The position numbers and the translations under genes are program-made. A stretch of DNA of 64,000 nt from Arthrobacter sp. OAP107 (GTDB lineage: Bacteria > Actinomycetota > Actinomycetes > Actinomycetales > Micrococcaceae): contig NZ_JBEPOK010000001.1 of assembly GCF_040546765.1 (NCBI RefSeq), forward strand, positions 620,001 through 684,000. The letters run 5' to 3'. The notes under the pieces were generated by a model. It made no database searches, was not told the origin of the DNA, and was given only the letters and a program-made list of their open reading frames with translations. Shown piece after piece: positions 24,820 through 32,374 of this stretch; the stretch's first letter is position 1, and each line of letters begins with the position of its first letter.

Positions 24820-26130
24820 CTATTGGGCCGCGTACAGTGACTTGGCCTGCGCCTCAAGGTTCTTGACGTCCATCTTGCCGTTCTTGAGGAAGGTCTGCAG
24901 GGCCGGGATCATGACGTTGTTGGCCATGGCGGGCAGGGCATCGCGGTCAAAGAACTGGCTGATGGACTTCGCCTGCGCGATGGTGTCCGCACATTTCTTG
25001 TTCAGCGGCGTGAACTTGGAGGTGTCCGCACCCTTGGCCGTGGCGATGTTGGAGGCGTCCACCGAGGCGTAGATGTCCTGTCCCTCGGGGGTGCCGATGA
25101 ATTCCATGAACTGGTGCGCGGCCGCGTTCCCGCCGCCCTTGGTGGACAGCAGCAGTCCGTCGATGGGTGCCTCCACCGCATCGCGCCCCTCGGCCGCGAT
25201 CTCGGGGAAGGCGAAGAAATCGATGTCCTTCAGCACGGCGGGATCGGTGAACTGCTGGGTGACGAACGAGCCGAGCAGATACATGCCTGTCTTCTTGGCC
25301 GCCAGCGCCCGCGCCGCGTCCTGCCAGGTCTGGCCGAGCGCCGCAGGATCCTGGAAGGGCAGCAGGGCCGACCAGGTGTCGAAGACGTCGGTCACCTTTT
25401 TCTGGTCCCAGGACTCCTTGTGGGCACACAGGTCCACGTGAAACTGGTAACCGTTGAGGCGCATGTTGATGTAGTCGAACGTGCCCATGGCGGGCCAGCC
25501 GTCCTTGTCCGCGAACCCGATCGGGATGATGCCGTCGGCCTTCATCTTGGCCGCCAGGGTCTTGAGGGCATCGAAGGTTTCCGGCACCTCGTAGCCCTTG
25601 TCGGCCCATACGCTCTTCCGGTAGAAAAAGCCCCACGGATAGTTGTAGTTGGGGACGAAGTACATCTTCCCGTCCGGACCGGTGGAGGCCTTCTTCAGGG
25701 CGTCGGAGAAGTTGCCGCCGATCTTGGCCCAGACGTCATCGACCGGGGCCAGGAGCCCCTTGCCCGCATAGAACTGCATCCTGTAGCCGGCGAACCAGGT
25801 GAAGGCGTCGTCCGGTGAGCCCTGCAGGTAGGAGTTGATTTTGTTCTGGAAGTCGTTGTGCGGCACCACGTTGGTGCGGACCGTCTTGCCCGTCTTCCGG
25901 GTGAACGCGTCGGTGACTGCCTGGTACGCCTTCTTGGGAACTTCATCGGAGGAGCCGGAGCCGAAGGTCAGGCCGGAGGATTCCGAGCCACCTGCGGACG
26001 GTCCGCTGCCTCCGGTGCACGCCGCCAACAGCGGCACACCGGCCAGGCCGGCAGCGCTGACGCCCATTGTTTTGAGGAATGTCCGCCGGGCTGGCCCGGC
26101 GCTGGTGGACGCTTCCGGATGTGGTGCCAT
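24820..26130 (-). CDS. Sugar ABC substrate-binding lipoprotein with a Tat signal (second importer)
   Basis: A 436-residue solute-binding protein of the MalE-like superfamily. Its leader is unusual: the twin-arginine motif RRTFLKTMG (about residues 15-23), a hydrophobic core and a lipobox LLAAC indicate export as a folded Tat lipoprotein, unlike the Sec lipoprotein of the first importer. The mature part has GSSDEVPKKAYQAVTDAFTRK, YLQGSPDDAFTWFAGY and FLKNGKMDV. GGGAGAGATC precedes the ATG at 26130. It starts the operon; a perfect Crp site lies 25 bp upstream. The sugar is unknown. Confidence 0.92.
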   Translation of the reverse strand: MAPHPEASTSAGPARRTFLKTMGVSAAGLAGVPLLAACTGGSGPSAGGSESSGLTFGSGSSDEVPKKAYQAVTDAFTRKTGKTVRTNVVPHNDFQNKINSYLQGSPDDAFTWFAGYRMQFYAGKGLLAPVDDVWAKIGGNFSDALKKASTGPDGKMYFVPNYNYPWGFFYRKSVWADKGYEVPETFDALKTLAAKMKADGIIPIGFADKDGWPAMGTFDYINMRLNGYQFHVDLCAHKESWDQKKVTDVFDTWSALLPFQDPAALGQTWQDAARALAAKKTGMYLLGSFVTQQFTDPAVLKDIDFFAFPEIAAEGRDAVEAPIDGLLLSTKGGGNAAAHQFMEFIGTPEGQDIYASVDASNIATAKGADTSKFTPLNKKCADTIAQAKSISQFFDRDALPAMANNVMIPALQTFLKNGKMDVKNLEAQAKSLYAAQ

Positions 26131-26154
26131 GATCTCTCCCGGGGAATGGAGTCT

Positions 26155-26170
26155 TGTGACATCTGTCACA
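26155..26170 (-). promoter_or_regulatory. Perfect-consensus Crp/GlxR operator
   Basis: TGTGA-CATCTG-TCACA matches the Crp consensus at all ten fixed positions and is also a longer palindrome (GTGACA-TC-TGTCAC). It lies 25 bp upstream of the SBP start and at about +2 to +17 from the start predicted from TATAGT, so Crp would block initiation or elongation. Confidence 0.8.
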
Positions 26171-26178
26171 TATCACTG

Positions 26179-26184
26179 ACTATA
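26179..26184 (-). promoter_or_regulatory. -10 box TATAGT for the second importer operon
   Basis: On the minus strand TATAGT matches TANNNT closely (TATAAT with one change). No strong -35 is visible at 17-18 bp. Predicted start is near 26172, immediately upstream of the Crp operator. Confidence 0.5.
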
Positions 26185-26262
26185 ACCTCGCAAAAGGGAA
26201 CAGGAAAGATCGCAAAACAACACGCGGGGCTTCCGACGGCGGTACCTCCCCAGGGCCGACAC

Positions 26263-26297
26263 AGCAGGGCCCACCCGGGTTCCGGGCGGGCCCTGCT
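26263..26297 (-). terminator. Hairpin terminator downstream of acs
   Basis: AGCAGGGCCC and GGGCCCTGCT form a 10-bp perfect stem, with additional CCCG/CGGG pairing in the loop. It lies 15 bp after the acs stop and about 135 bp upstream of the second SBP gene, insulating the two units. No long T-tract follows on the minus strand. Confidence 0.65.
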
Positions 26298-26312
26298 TTG
26301 GGGGTGAGCCGC

Positions 26313-28310
26313 CTACTTCTTCAGTGATGCGGCGATCTGCTGCATAACGGTGTTGTCGGCGAGGGTGGTGGCGTCTCCGACGTCGCGGCCTTCGGCGACG
26401 TCCTTGAGAAGGCGGCGCATGATCTTGCCCGAGCGGGTCTTGGGCAGTTCGGGGACCACGAGGATGGTCTTGGGTTTGGCGATCGGGCCGATTTCCTTGC
26501 CGACATGGTTGCGGAGGTCCTGGACGATCTCGTCCCCGGAGTCCACGGCGTCGCCGCGGAGAATGACGAACGCGACGACGGCCTGGCCGGTGGTTTCGTC
26601 GGTAGCCCCGACGACGGCGGCCTCCGCCACTGCGGGGTGTGAGACGAGGGCGGATTCGATTTCGGTGGTGGAGAGCCGGTGGCCGGAGACGTTCATGACG
26701 TCATCGACCCGGCCCAGGAGCCAGATGTCGCCGTCTTCGTCCTTCTTGGCGCCGTCGCCGGCGAAGTACATGGTTTCGAAGCGGGACCAGTAGGTGTCCT
26801 TGAACCGTTCCGGGTCGCCCCAGATGCCGCGGAGCATGGCCGGCCAGGGTTCGCGGATCACCAGGAACCCGCCGTGCCCGTCCGGGACGGAGTTGCCGTT
26901 CTCGTCCACGACGTCAACGGCGATGCCGGGCAGCGGCACCTGGGCGGAGCCGGGCTTGGTGGCGGTCACGCCGGGCAGCGGGGCGATCATCTGGGCGCCG
27001 GTTTCGGTCTGCCACCAGGTGTCCACGATGGGTGCTTTGTTGCCGCCGATGACGTCGCGGTACCACATCCAGGCTTCGGGGTTGATGGGTTCGCCCACGG
27101 AGCCCAGGACCCGGATGGAGGAGAGGTCGTACTTGTCCGGGATGTCCCGGCCCCACTTCATGAAGGTGCGGATCGCGGTGGGGGCGGTGTAGAGGATGGA
27201 GACCTTGTACTTTTCCACGATCTCCCACCAGCGGCCCTGGTGTGGGGAGTCCGGGGTGCCTTCGTACATGACCTGGGTGGCGCCGTTGATGAGCGGGGCG
27301 TAGGCGACGTACGAGTGTCCGGTGACCCATCCGACGTCGGCCGTGCACCAGTACACGTCCGTTTCGGGGTGCAGGTCGAAGACGGCCTTGTGGGTGTAGG
27401 CGGTCTGGGTGAGGTAGCCGCCGGTGGTGTGCAGGATGCCCTTGGGCTTTCCGGTGGTGCCGGAGGTGTAGAGGATGAAGAGAGGGTGTTCGGAGTCATG
27501 CCCGACGGCGGTGTGCTGGGCTGACGCCGTCCCGACGGTATCCGCCCACCAGTGGTCCCGGCCCTCGTGCCAGTCCACGTCCTGGCCGTTGCGCTTGACC
27601 ACCACGACGTTCTGCACGGTGTGGCCGTCCTGTTCGAGGGCGGCATCGACCGCGGACTTCAGGGCGCTGGGCTTGCCGCGCCGGTAGGTGCCGTCCGCGG
27701 TGACAACGAGCTTGGCTTCGGCGTCCTCGATCCGGGAGCGGAGCGCGTCGGCGGAGAAGCCGCCGAATACCACCGAGTGCACGGCGCCGATCCGGGCGCA
27801 GGCCAGCAGGGTGATCACGGCCTCGGGGATCATCGGCAGGTACACGGCGACGCGGTCGCCCTTGGCCACGCCGAGGGACTCGAACGCGTTGGCGGCCTTC
27901 TTCACCTCCTCGGTCAGTTCCGCGTAGGTGTAGGCGCGGGAATCGCCCGGTTCGCCCTCGAAATATATGGCCACGCGGTCACCGAGGCCGTTTTCCACGT
28001 GCCGGTCCAGGGCGTTGTACGCGGCGTTGACCTTGCCGCCCACGAACCACTTGGCGAACGGCGGGTTGGACCAGTCAAGGGCCTCGGTGAAGTCCTTGCT
28101 CCAGGTCAGTAGCTCGCGGGCCTGCTTCGCCCAGAACGCCGGGCGGTCGGCTGCGGCCTCGGCGTAGACCTCGGCGCCCACCACAGCGTTGGCGGCGAAA
28201 TCCTCGGAAGGGGCAAACTTGCGGTTCTCATGCAGCAGGTTTTCAAGAGCATCGCCCTGCTGGCTGGGGGTGGCAGCGGTGGCCGTCGAGCCGGGGGTGT
28301 CCTGGGACAT
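26313..28310 (-). CDS. acs: Acetyl-CoA synthetase
   Basis: A 665-residue AMP-forming acetate-CoA ligase that activates acetate to acetyl-AMP and then acetyl-CoA. Family landmarks include the phosphate loop YTSGTTGKPKGI, WWQTETGAQM (adenine/acetate pocket), and the C-terminal lysine motif KTRSGKIMRRLL, whose Lys is the usual site of acetylation control. The length matches bacterial Acs. The start MSQDTPG at 28310 has TGAGG upstream; an in-frame ATG five codons earlier is less likely. It stands alone on the minus strand. Confidence 0.97.
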   Translation of the reverse strand: MSQDTPGSTATAATPSQQGDALENLLHENRKFAPSEDFAANAVVGAEVYAEAAADRPAFWAKQARELLTWSKDFTEALDWSNPPFAKWFVGGKVNAAYNALDRHVENGLGDRVAIYFEGEPGDSRAYTYAELTEEVKKAANAFESLGVAKGDRVAVYLPMIPEAVITLLACARIGAVHSVVFGGFSADALRSRIEDAEAKLVVTADGTYRRGKPSALKSAVDAALEQDGHTVQNVVVVKRNGQDVDWHEGRDHWWADTVGTASAQHTAVGHDSEHPLFILYTSGTTGKPKGILHTTGGYLTQTAYTHKAVFDLHPETDVYWCTADVGWVTGHSYVAYAPLINGATQVMYEGTPDSPHQGRWWEIVEKYKVSILYTAPTAIRTFMKWGRDIPDKYDLSSIRVLGSVGEPINPEAWMWYRDVIGGNKAPIVDTWWQTETGAQMIAPLPGVTATKPGSAQVPLPGIAVDVVDENGNSVPDGHGGFLVIREPWPAMLRGIWGDPERFKDTYWSRFETMYFAGDGAKKDEDGDIWLLGRVDDVMNVSGHRLSTTEIESALVSHPAVAEAAVVGATDETTGQAVVAFVILRGDAVDSGDEIVQDLRNHVGKEIGPIAKPKTILVVPELPKTRSGKIMRRLLKDVAEGRDVGDATTLADNTVMQQIAASLKK

Positions 28311-28713
28311 GGTGAACCTCATCATTCATCGATCTTTGCTGCGCGGTGCGCCGGTCCGTGCCGTTGCCCGGCCGTGGCACGGCGTCGGGCAACGGCCCGT
28401 CGCGGACAAACCGCAAAGAGCTGTTCCGAAACCAGACTAGCGCCTCCGGCATCGGCGCGTGGGCCGCGTCACATGGCGGGCCGTGAACGGTGCCCATTTA
28501 GCGGTGAACGGTTCTTTGGGGGAGCTGCGTGGCTTCTGTGAGCGCGCCGCACCACGGCCAGTCAGCTAGTGAAGCACCCGCCACTTGGCTAGGCTGAGAT
28601 GGACTCGTGACAGTGGCCGGAGGCAGCCAGACCGCTTGTGGTCGGGCTCCGGCCGTAGGGCGGAATCACGCTGCGGACGCCAGTCCGGGCGCCGCCACGC
28701 TAAGGAGAACAGA
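28311..28713. promoter_or_regulatory. Divergent promoter region of acs with a 9-bp direct repeat
   Basis: This 403-bp stretch has no credible gene. For acs a -10 box TAGTCT lies at 28439-28434 (minus). For the plus-strand gene TAGGCT at 28590-28595 is a candidate -10. GTGAACGGT occurs at 28483-28491 and again at 28504-28512, exactly 21 bp apart, i.e. two helical turns, 44 bp or more upstream of the acs -10. That geometry suits an activator binding the same helix face. Confidence 0.45.
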
Positions 28714-30255
28714 ATGAATCAGCAAAGCCAGGGCCAGCCGGGCCAGCAGGGCACGGCCCAGCAGGGCGCCGGCCAGGCACCGCAGGGGGCGGGACCGTCC
28801 GGGCGGTCGGAGACGCACGCTGCTGCGCCGACCTTCATGAAGCAGCAGGGTGTGCGGAATGAGGCCGTTGCTGGACCTTTCACCGTCCGTGACCTGACCG
28901 TGTTCGCGGCCACCCTGGTTCTCTTCATTGCATCGCTGATCCCGATGTTCGCCGTGCGCTACAACCTATGGAACCTTGGAAGCCTCTTCTTCCTGGGACT
29001 AGGCGTGGTGCTGCCGCTTATCGTTGCCGCACTGTTCGCCGCCCGCCGGCTCGCCCCCGACACGAGGGTCCGCATCGGATCCCTCTCCGTGGACCAGTTC
29101 GGTTCCGTGGTGGCCTCGTTTGCGGTCGGCTTCTTCTTCCTGTCCGTCGCCGGCGCCTACACGCCCAGCCTGCTCGTGGCGCTGATCGGTTCGCTCGTGC
29201 TGCTGGCCGCCACGGTGCTGGCGCGTTACATCCCGTTCTTCGCCGGCGACTTCCTGGACCGCGCCGAGGTGCCGGCCCACGTCATGGCGCGTGACTCGGC
29301 CGTTCCGCTCCGCAAGCCCAAAGCACCCAAGGAGCCGAAGCCTGCCGCGGCCAAGCCGGGCAATTCTTCCTCCGGCGCGGCCCCTGCTGGTTCTGAAGCC
29401 CGCGGCACTGTGTCCCCTGGTCATGTTTCCCACGGTGCGACGGCGGTCGGCCAGGCGGGGCGCGAAGCAGCCCAAACCGGGGCCTCCGGCGCCGTAATTC
29501 CCGGCGCTACAGCTCCCATTGCCGGTGCCGCCGGTGCAGCACCGGCGACCGGCATTTGGCCCGCCGCAAACGCGGCCAGCAGCGCCGCAGCCTCCCCGGA
29601 AACGGGACAGGCCGCCGTCGTGCCTGCGGCAGCCGCAGAGCCTTCCGCGCAAGCCGCAGACTCCACCACCCAGGCGCATACATCCCTGCCGCCGGTAACC
29701 GAAGCGGAGCAGACCCAGCCGGACGCAGCCACCGTCGCCCCCGCGGCCAGCCCGCGAGCAGCCAGCGCCGCCACCGCCGCAACCCCGGCCGGTACAGGAA
29801 CGGCCGGCGTCAAAGCCCCGGCAACCGAAGCCCCGGCGCCAGCATCGGCGGGGACGGAGGCGCCAGCGGCGGAAGCGCCCGTCGCGGAGGGCCAGTCCGA
29901 CGCGGCTGCCCGTGAAGCTGAGGCGGCGCGCGCGGCCTCGGCCACGCCTGCCACAGCCGTCCATCCGAGGGTGGACCTGCCGGAGCAGGCGCGGTCGCAG
30001 GAACCGATCGGTGCCACCGTCGACCCCGCGAGCCGGCCGGAGGAATCCGAGCAGGAGCAGGTCCACGAGGCCTTCTGGTTCGCCGTGGCGCAGCACCGCA
30101 CCGCCGTCGACGAGCGCACGGGGGCACCGCTGTTCGGCATCGAGCCCGGTGGCTGGGTCCTGGCCCTCGAGGACCGCGGGGACGAGTTCCTGGTCCAGCA
30201 CACGGACGGCCGGGTGGGCGTCCTGCGCGACCTCAGCAACATCGAGCGCGGCTAG
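28714..30255 (+). CDS. Membrane protein with a long Ala/Pro-rich linker and conserved C-terminal domain
   Basis: A 513-residue protein of unknown function. It starts with a Gln/Gly-rich segment, followed by about four transmembrane helices (residues 62-180). Next comes a disordered Ala/Pro/Thr/Glu-rich stretch of about 230 residues. A compact C-terminal segment of 60-70 residues (EAFWFAVAQHRTAVD, GWVLALEDRGDEFLV, HTDGRVGVLRDLSNIERG) looks folded and SH3-like. AAGGAGA upstream of the ATG fixes the start. It lies 9 bp before nth in the same direction. A cell-envelope or scaffold role is possible but not shown. Confidence 0.75.
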   Translation: MNQQSQGQPGQQGTAQQGAGQAPQGAGPSGRSETHAAAPTFMKQQGVRNEAVAGPFTVRDLTVFAATLVLFIASLIPMFAVRYNLWNLGSLFFLGLGVVLPLIVAALFAARRLAPDTRVRIGSLSVDQFGSVVASFAVGFFFLSVAGAYTPSLLVALIGSLVLLAATVLARYIPFFAGDFLDRAEVPAHVMARDSAVPLRKPKAPKEPKPAAAKPGNSSSGAAPAGSEARGTVSPGHVSHGATAVGQAGREAAQTGASGAVIPGATAPIAGAAGAAPATGIWPAANAASSAAASPETGQAAVVPAAAAEPSAQAADSTTQAHTSLPPVTEAEQTQPDAATVAPAASPRAASAATAATPAGTGTAGVKAPATEAPAPASAGTEAPAAEAPVAEGQSDAAAREAEAARAASATPATAVHPRVDLPEQARSQEPIGATVDPASRPEESEQEQVHEAFWFAVAQHRTAVDERTGAPLFGIEPGGWVLALEDRGDEFLVQHTDGRVGVLRDLSNIERG

Positions 30256-30264
30256 CCGGCCGCC

Positions 30265-31263
30265 GTGGCCGAGTCAGCTTCGCGCCGGCGCGGCACGCCG
30301 GGAGTCCCGGTGACCCCCGCTCCGGCGGGTGTTTCCGGGGACGGGATTTCCACGGAGATTTCCACGGAGATCGCCGGAGAGGCCATCCACGCCGGGGTTT
30401 CCGCAGAGACCCTCGACGGCGGCGCCGTCCCTACAGAAACCCCCGCCGAAAACGGGCCGGCGGCCAGCCCGCCGGCCCGTTCCGGCGAGTCGCCCCTGGC
30501 CCTGAAGCGCCGGGCGCGCAGAATCAACCGCGCCCTGGCCGAGCAGTACCCGTACGCCCACGCCGAGCTCGACTTCCGGAACCCCTTCGAACTCCTCGTG
30601 GCGACGGTGCTCTCCGCGCAGACCACCGACGTGACGGTCAACCTGATCACGCCGCTGCTCTTCTCCCGCTACCCGGACGCCCACGCCATGGCGGAAGCGG
30701 ACACAGAGGAGCTTGAAGCCATCATCAAGCCAACGGGGTTCTTCCGCGCCAAGACGCGGAACCTCCTCGCACTGGCAAACCGCGTGGTGGACGAGTTCGA
30801 CGGCGTGGTGCCCGGGCGGCTGGAAGACCTGGTGACGCTTCCCGGCGTCGGACGAAAAACCGCAAACGTGGTGCTGGGAAATGCGTTCGGCATCCCCGGT
30901 ATCACGGTGGACACCCACTTCGGCCGCCTGGCGCGGCGCTTCGGCTGGACGGAGTCCGACGACCCCGTCCGGATCGAGTCCGATGTGGCGGAGCTGTTTG
31001 AACCCCGGGACTGGACCATGCTGTCCCATCGGGTGGTGTTTCACGGCCGGCGGGTGTGCCATTCACGCAAGCCTGCCTGCGGGGCCTGCGCCGTGGCCAA
31101 CTGGTGCCCCAGCTTCGGTGCCGGCGAGACGAATCCCGCCAAGGCCGCGAAGCTGCTGAAGTACGAACTGGCGCCCGGAAACGAGGAGCTCCTGTCCAGG
31201 CTGCTGGCCGAAACGCACCGCGCCGCCGAGATCCGGATGGAATCGCAGCGGAGGCCGCAATGA
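30265..31263 (+). CDS. nth: Endonuclease III (DNA glycosylase/AP lyase)
   Basis: A base-excision repair enzyme that removes oxidised pyrimidines. The helix-hairpin-helix LPGVGRKTANVVLGNAFG carries the catalytic Lys, and GITVDTHFGRLARRFG the catalytic Asp. The 4Fe-4S loop is C-x6-C-x2-C-x5-C (CHSRKPACGACAVANWC). From the GTG at 30265 the protein has 332 residues, about 75 more than usual at the N-terminus; that extension repeats GISTEISTEIAGE-like segments and is not conserved, so the real start may be internal. It overlaps the NUDIX gene by ATGA. Confidence 0.95.
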   Translation: MAESASRRRGTPGVPVTPAPAGVSGDGISTEISTEIAGEAIHAGVSAETLDGGAVPTETPAENGPAASPPARSGESPLALKRRARRINRALAEQYPYAHAELDFRNPFELLVATVLSAQTTDVTVNLITPLLFSRYPDAHAMAEADTEELEAIIKPTGFFRAKTRNLLALANRVVDEFDGVVPGRLEDLVTLPGVGRKTANVVLGNAFGIPGITVDTHFGRLARRFGWTESDDPVRIESDVAELFEPRDWTMLSHRVVFHGRRVCHSRKPACGACAVANWCPSFGAGETNPAKAAKLLKYELAPGNEELLSRLLAETHRAAEIRMESQRRPQ

Positions 31264-31937
31264 CAGCCCGCCAGGACCTGGTGGACCTCGTCGATTCAAT
31301 CCGGGCGGGAACCGGTCCTGCCCGGAATCCATACTGGCGCAAGCTCACCGTGGATGAGTCCGTCGCGCGCAAGGCTGCCGTCCTGATCCTCTTCGGAGCC
31401 CTGGACGATGTGCCCGCCGAATCCGACAAACCGCTCGTGGCTGCCGACCTGGACGTCCTGCTCCTGGAACGCGCCCACACCCTCGATGACCATCCCGGAC
31501 AGGTGGCCTTTCCAGGCGGCGGCATCCACGCGGGTGAGAGCCCGGTGGAGGCTGCGCTCCGGGAAGCCGAGGAGGAAACCGGCCTGGACCCGTCCGGCGT
31601 CGAGGTGCTGGGTGCCCTGCCGGAACTGGCCCTGCCGCGCGGCAACTTCCTGGTGACCCCTGTCCTGGCCTGGTGGGCTTCACCGTCGCCGGTCCGGGTG
31701 GTGGACTACGGCGAGTCCGCCCAGGTCTTCCGGGTGCCGGTCCGGGACCTGCTGGACCCCGAGAACCGCACCATGGCGGCCGTGACCCGCCTGGACCAGA
31801 CGTTTCAAAGCCCGGCATTCACCGTAAACAGCCTGGTGGTCTGGGGTTTTACAGGCATGATCCTGAACGAGCTGTTCGACCAGCTGGCCTGGGCCGTTCC
31901 GTGGGACCGGACCAGGCTTCACCCGCTGGAGCTCTAG
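31260..31937 (+). CDS. NUDIX hydrolase, CoA pyrophosphatase type
   Basis: A 225-residue protein with an ordinary Nudix box: FPGGGIHAGESPVEAALREAEEETGL. The preceding HPGQVAFPGG fits the UPF0035/CoA-diphosphatase signature (LLTxRxxxLxxHxGQVxFPGG), here LLLERAHTLDDHPGQVAFPGG read with slight change. It likely cleaves CoA or acyl-CoA to phosphopantetheine derivatives plus 3',5'-ADP. Its ATG overlaps the nth stop, a coupling seen in other actinobacteria. Confidence 0.9.
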   Translation: MTARQDLVDLVDSIRAGTGPARNPYWRKLTVDESVARKAAVLILFGALDDVPAESDKPLVAADLDVLLLERAHTLDDHPGQVAFPGGGIHAGESPVEAALREAEEETGLDPSGVEVLGALPELALPRGNFLVTPVLAWWASPSPVRVVDYGESAQVFRVPVRDLLDPENRTMAAVTRLDQTFQSPAFTVNSLVVWGFTGMILNELFDQLAWAVPWDRTRLHPLEL

Positions 31938-31953
31938 GCTGTCTGCCGGCTTT

Positions 31954-32145
31954 TTAGTGCTGTGACTTCCGCAGATCCACCACCAGGCCGGTGGCGGCGT
32001 TTTCGCGCAGTGCGTTGATGCCGGCCACTACTCCCGAAACGCTCTTGAACCGCGGCGACTCTGCCACGATATTTCCGTCCCCATCCATGAGACGGAATTT
32101 GTAGGACTGATCGCTATCCTGGTGAACTTCAAACTTGCCCGCCAT
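31954..32145 (-). CDS. DUF1508 (YegP-like) small protein
   Basis: A 63-residue protein: MAGKFEVHQDSDQSYKFRLM, DGNIVAESPRFKSV and a final GLVVDLRKSQ, a single YegP/DUF1508 repeat. GGGGG lies upstream of the ATG. The fold is known from structural genomics but its role is not. It is convergent with the NUDIX gene, 16 bp between stops. Confidence 0.85.
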   Translation of the reverse strand: MAGKFEVHQDSDQSYKFRLMDGDGNIVAESPRFKSVSGVVAGINALRENAATGLVVDLRKSQH

Positions 32146-32374
32146 TGGCGTGGAAACCCCCTGCTGATGCTTCGTCGCACGTGCCAGGCCAACTTATTGC
32201 CACTGCCCGGCCACCAACGACCTTAGTGGCCCACGCCACACGAATCCAACTACTCGCCGGTACATTACTCGGTACAACCGTGTATTCCGTGTGACTTTTG
32301 TTTCCACCCGGCAGCGGCTATTGTCCTGCCCCAGTGCGCCCCGTTTCGGTCCGGCCGGCTTTGAGGGACGGCGG

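Noticed and set aside
30265..30480. Internal repeats in the nth N-terminal extension as a separate small gene
   Set aside because: No independent start signal or family was seen; it is more likely an unconserved extension or mis-assigned start.
32209..32231. GGCCAC...GTGGCC hairpin as terminator of the polymerase gene
   Set aside because: It is short, more than 140 bp after the stop and has no T-tract.
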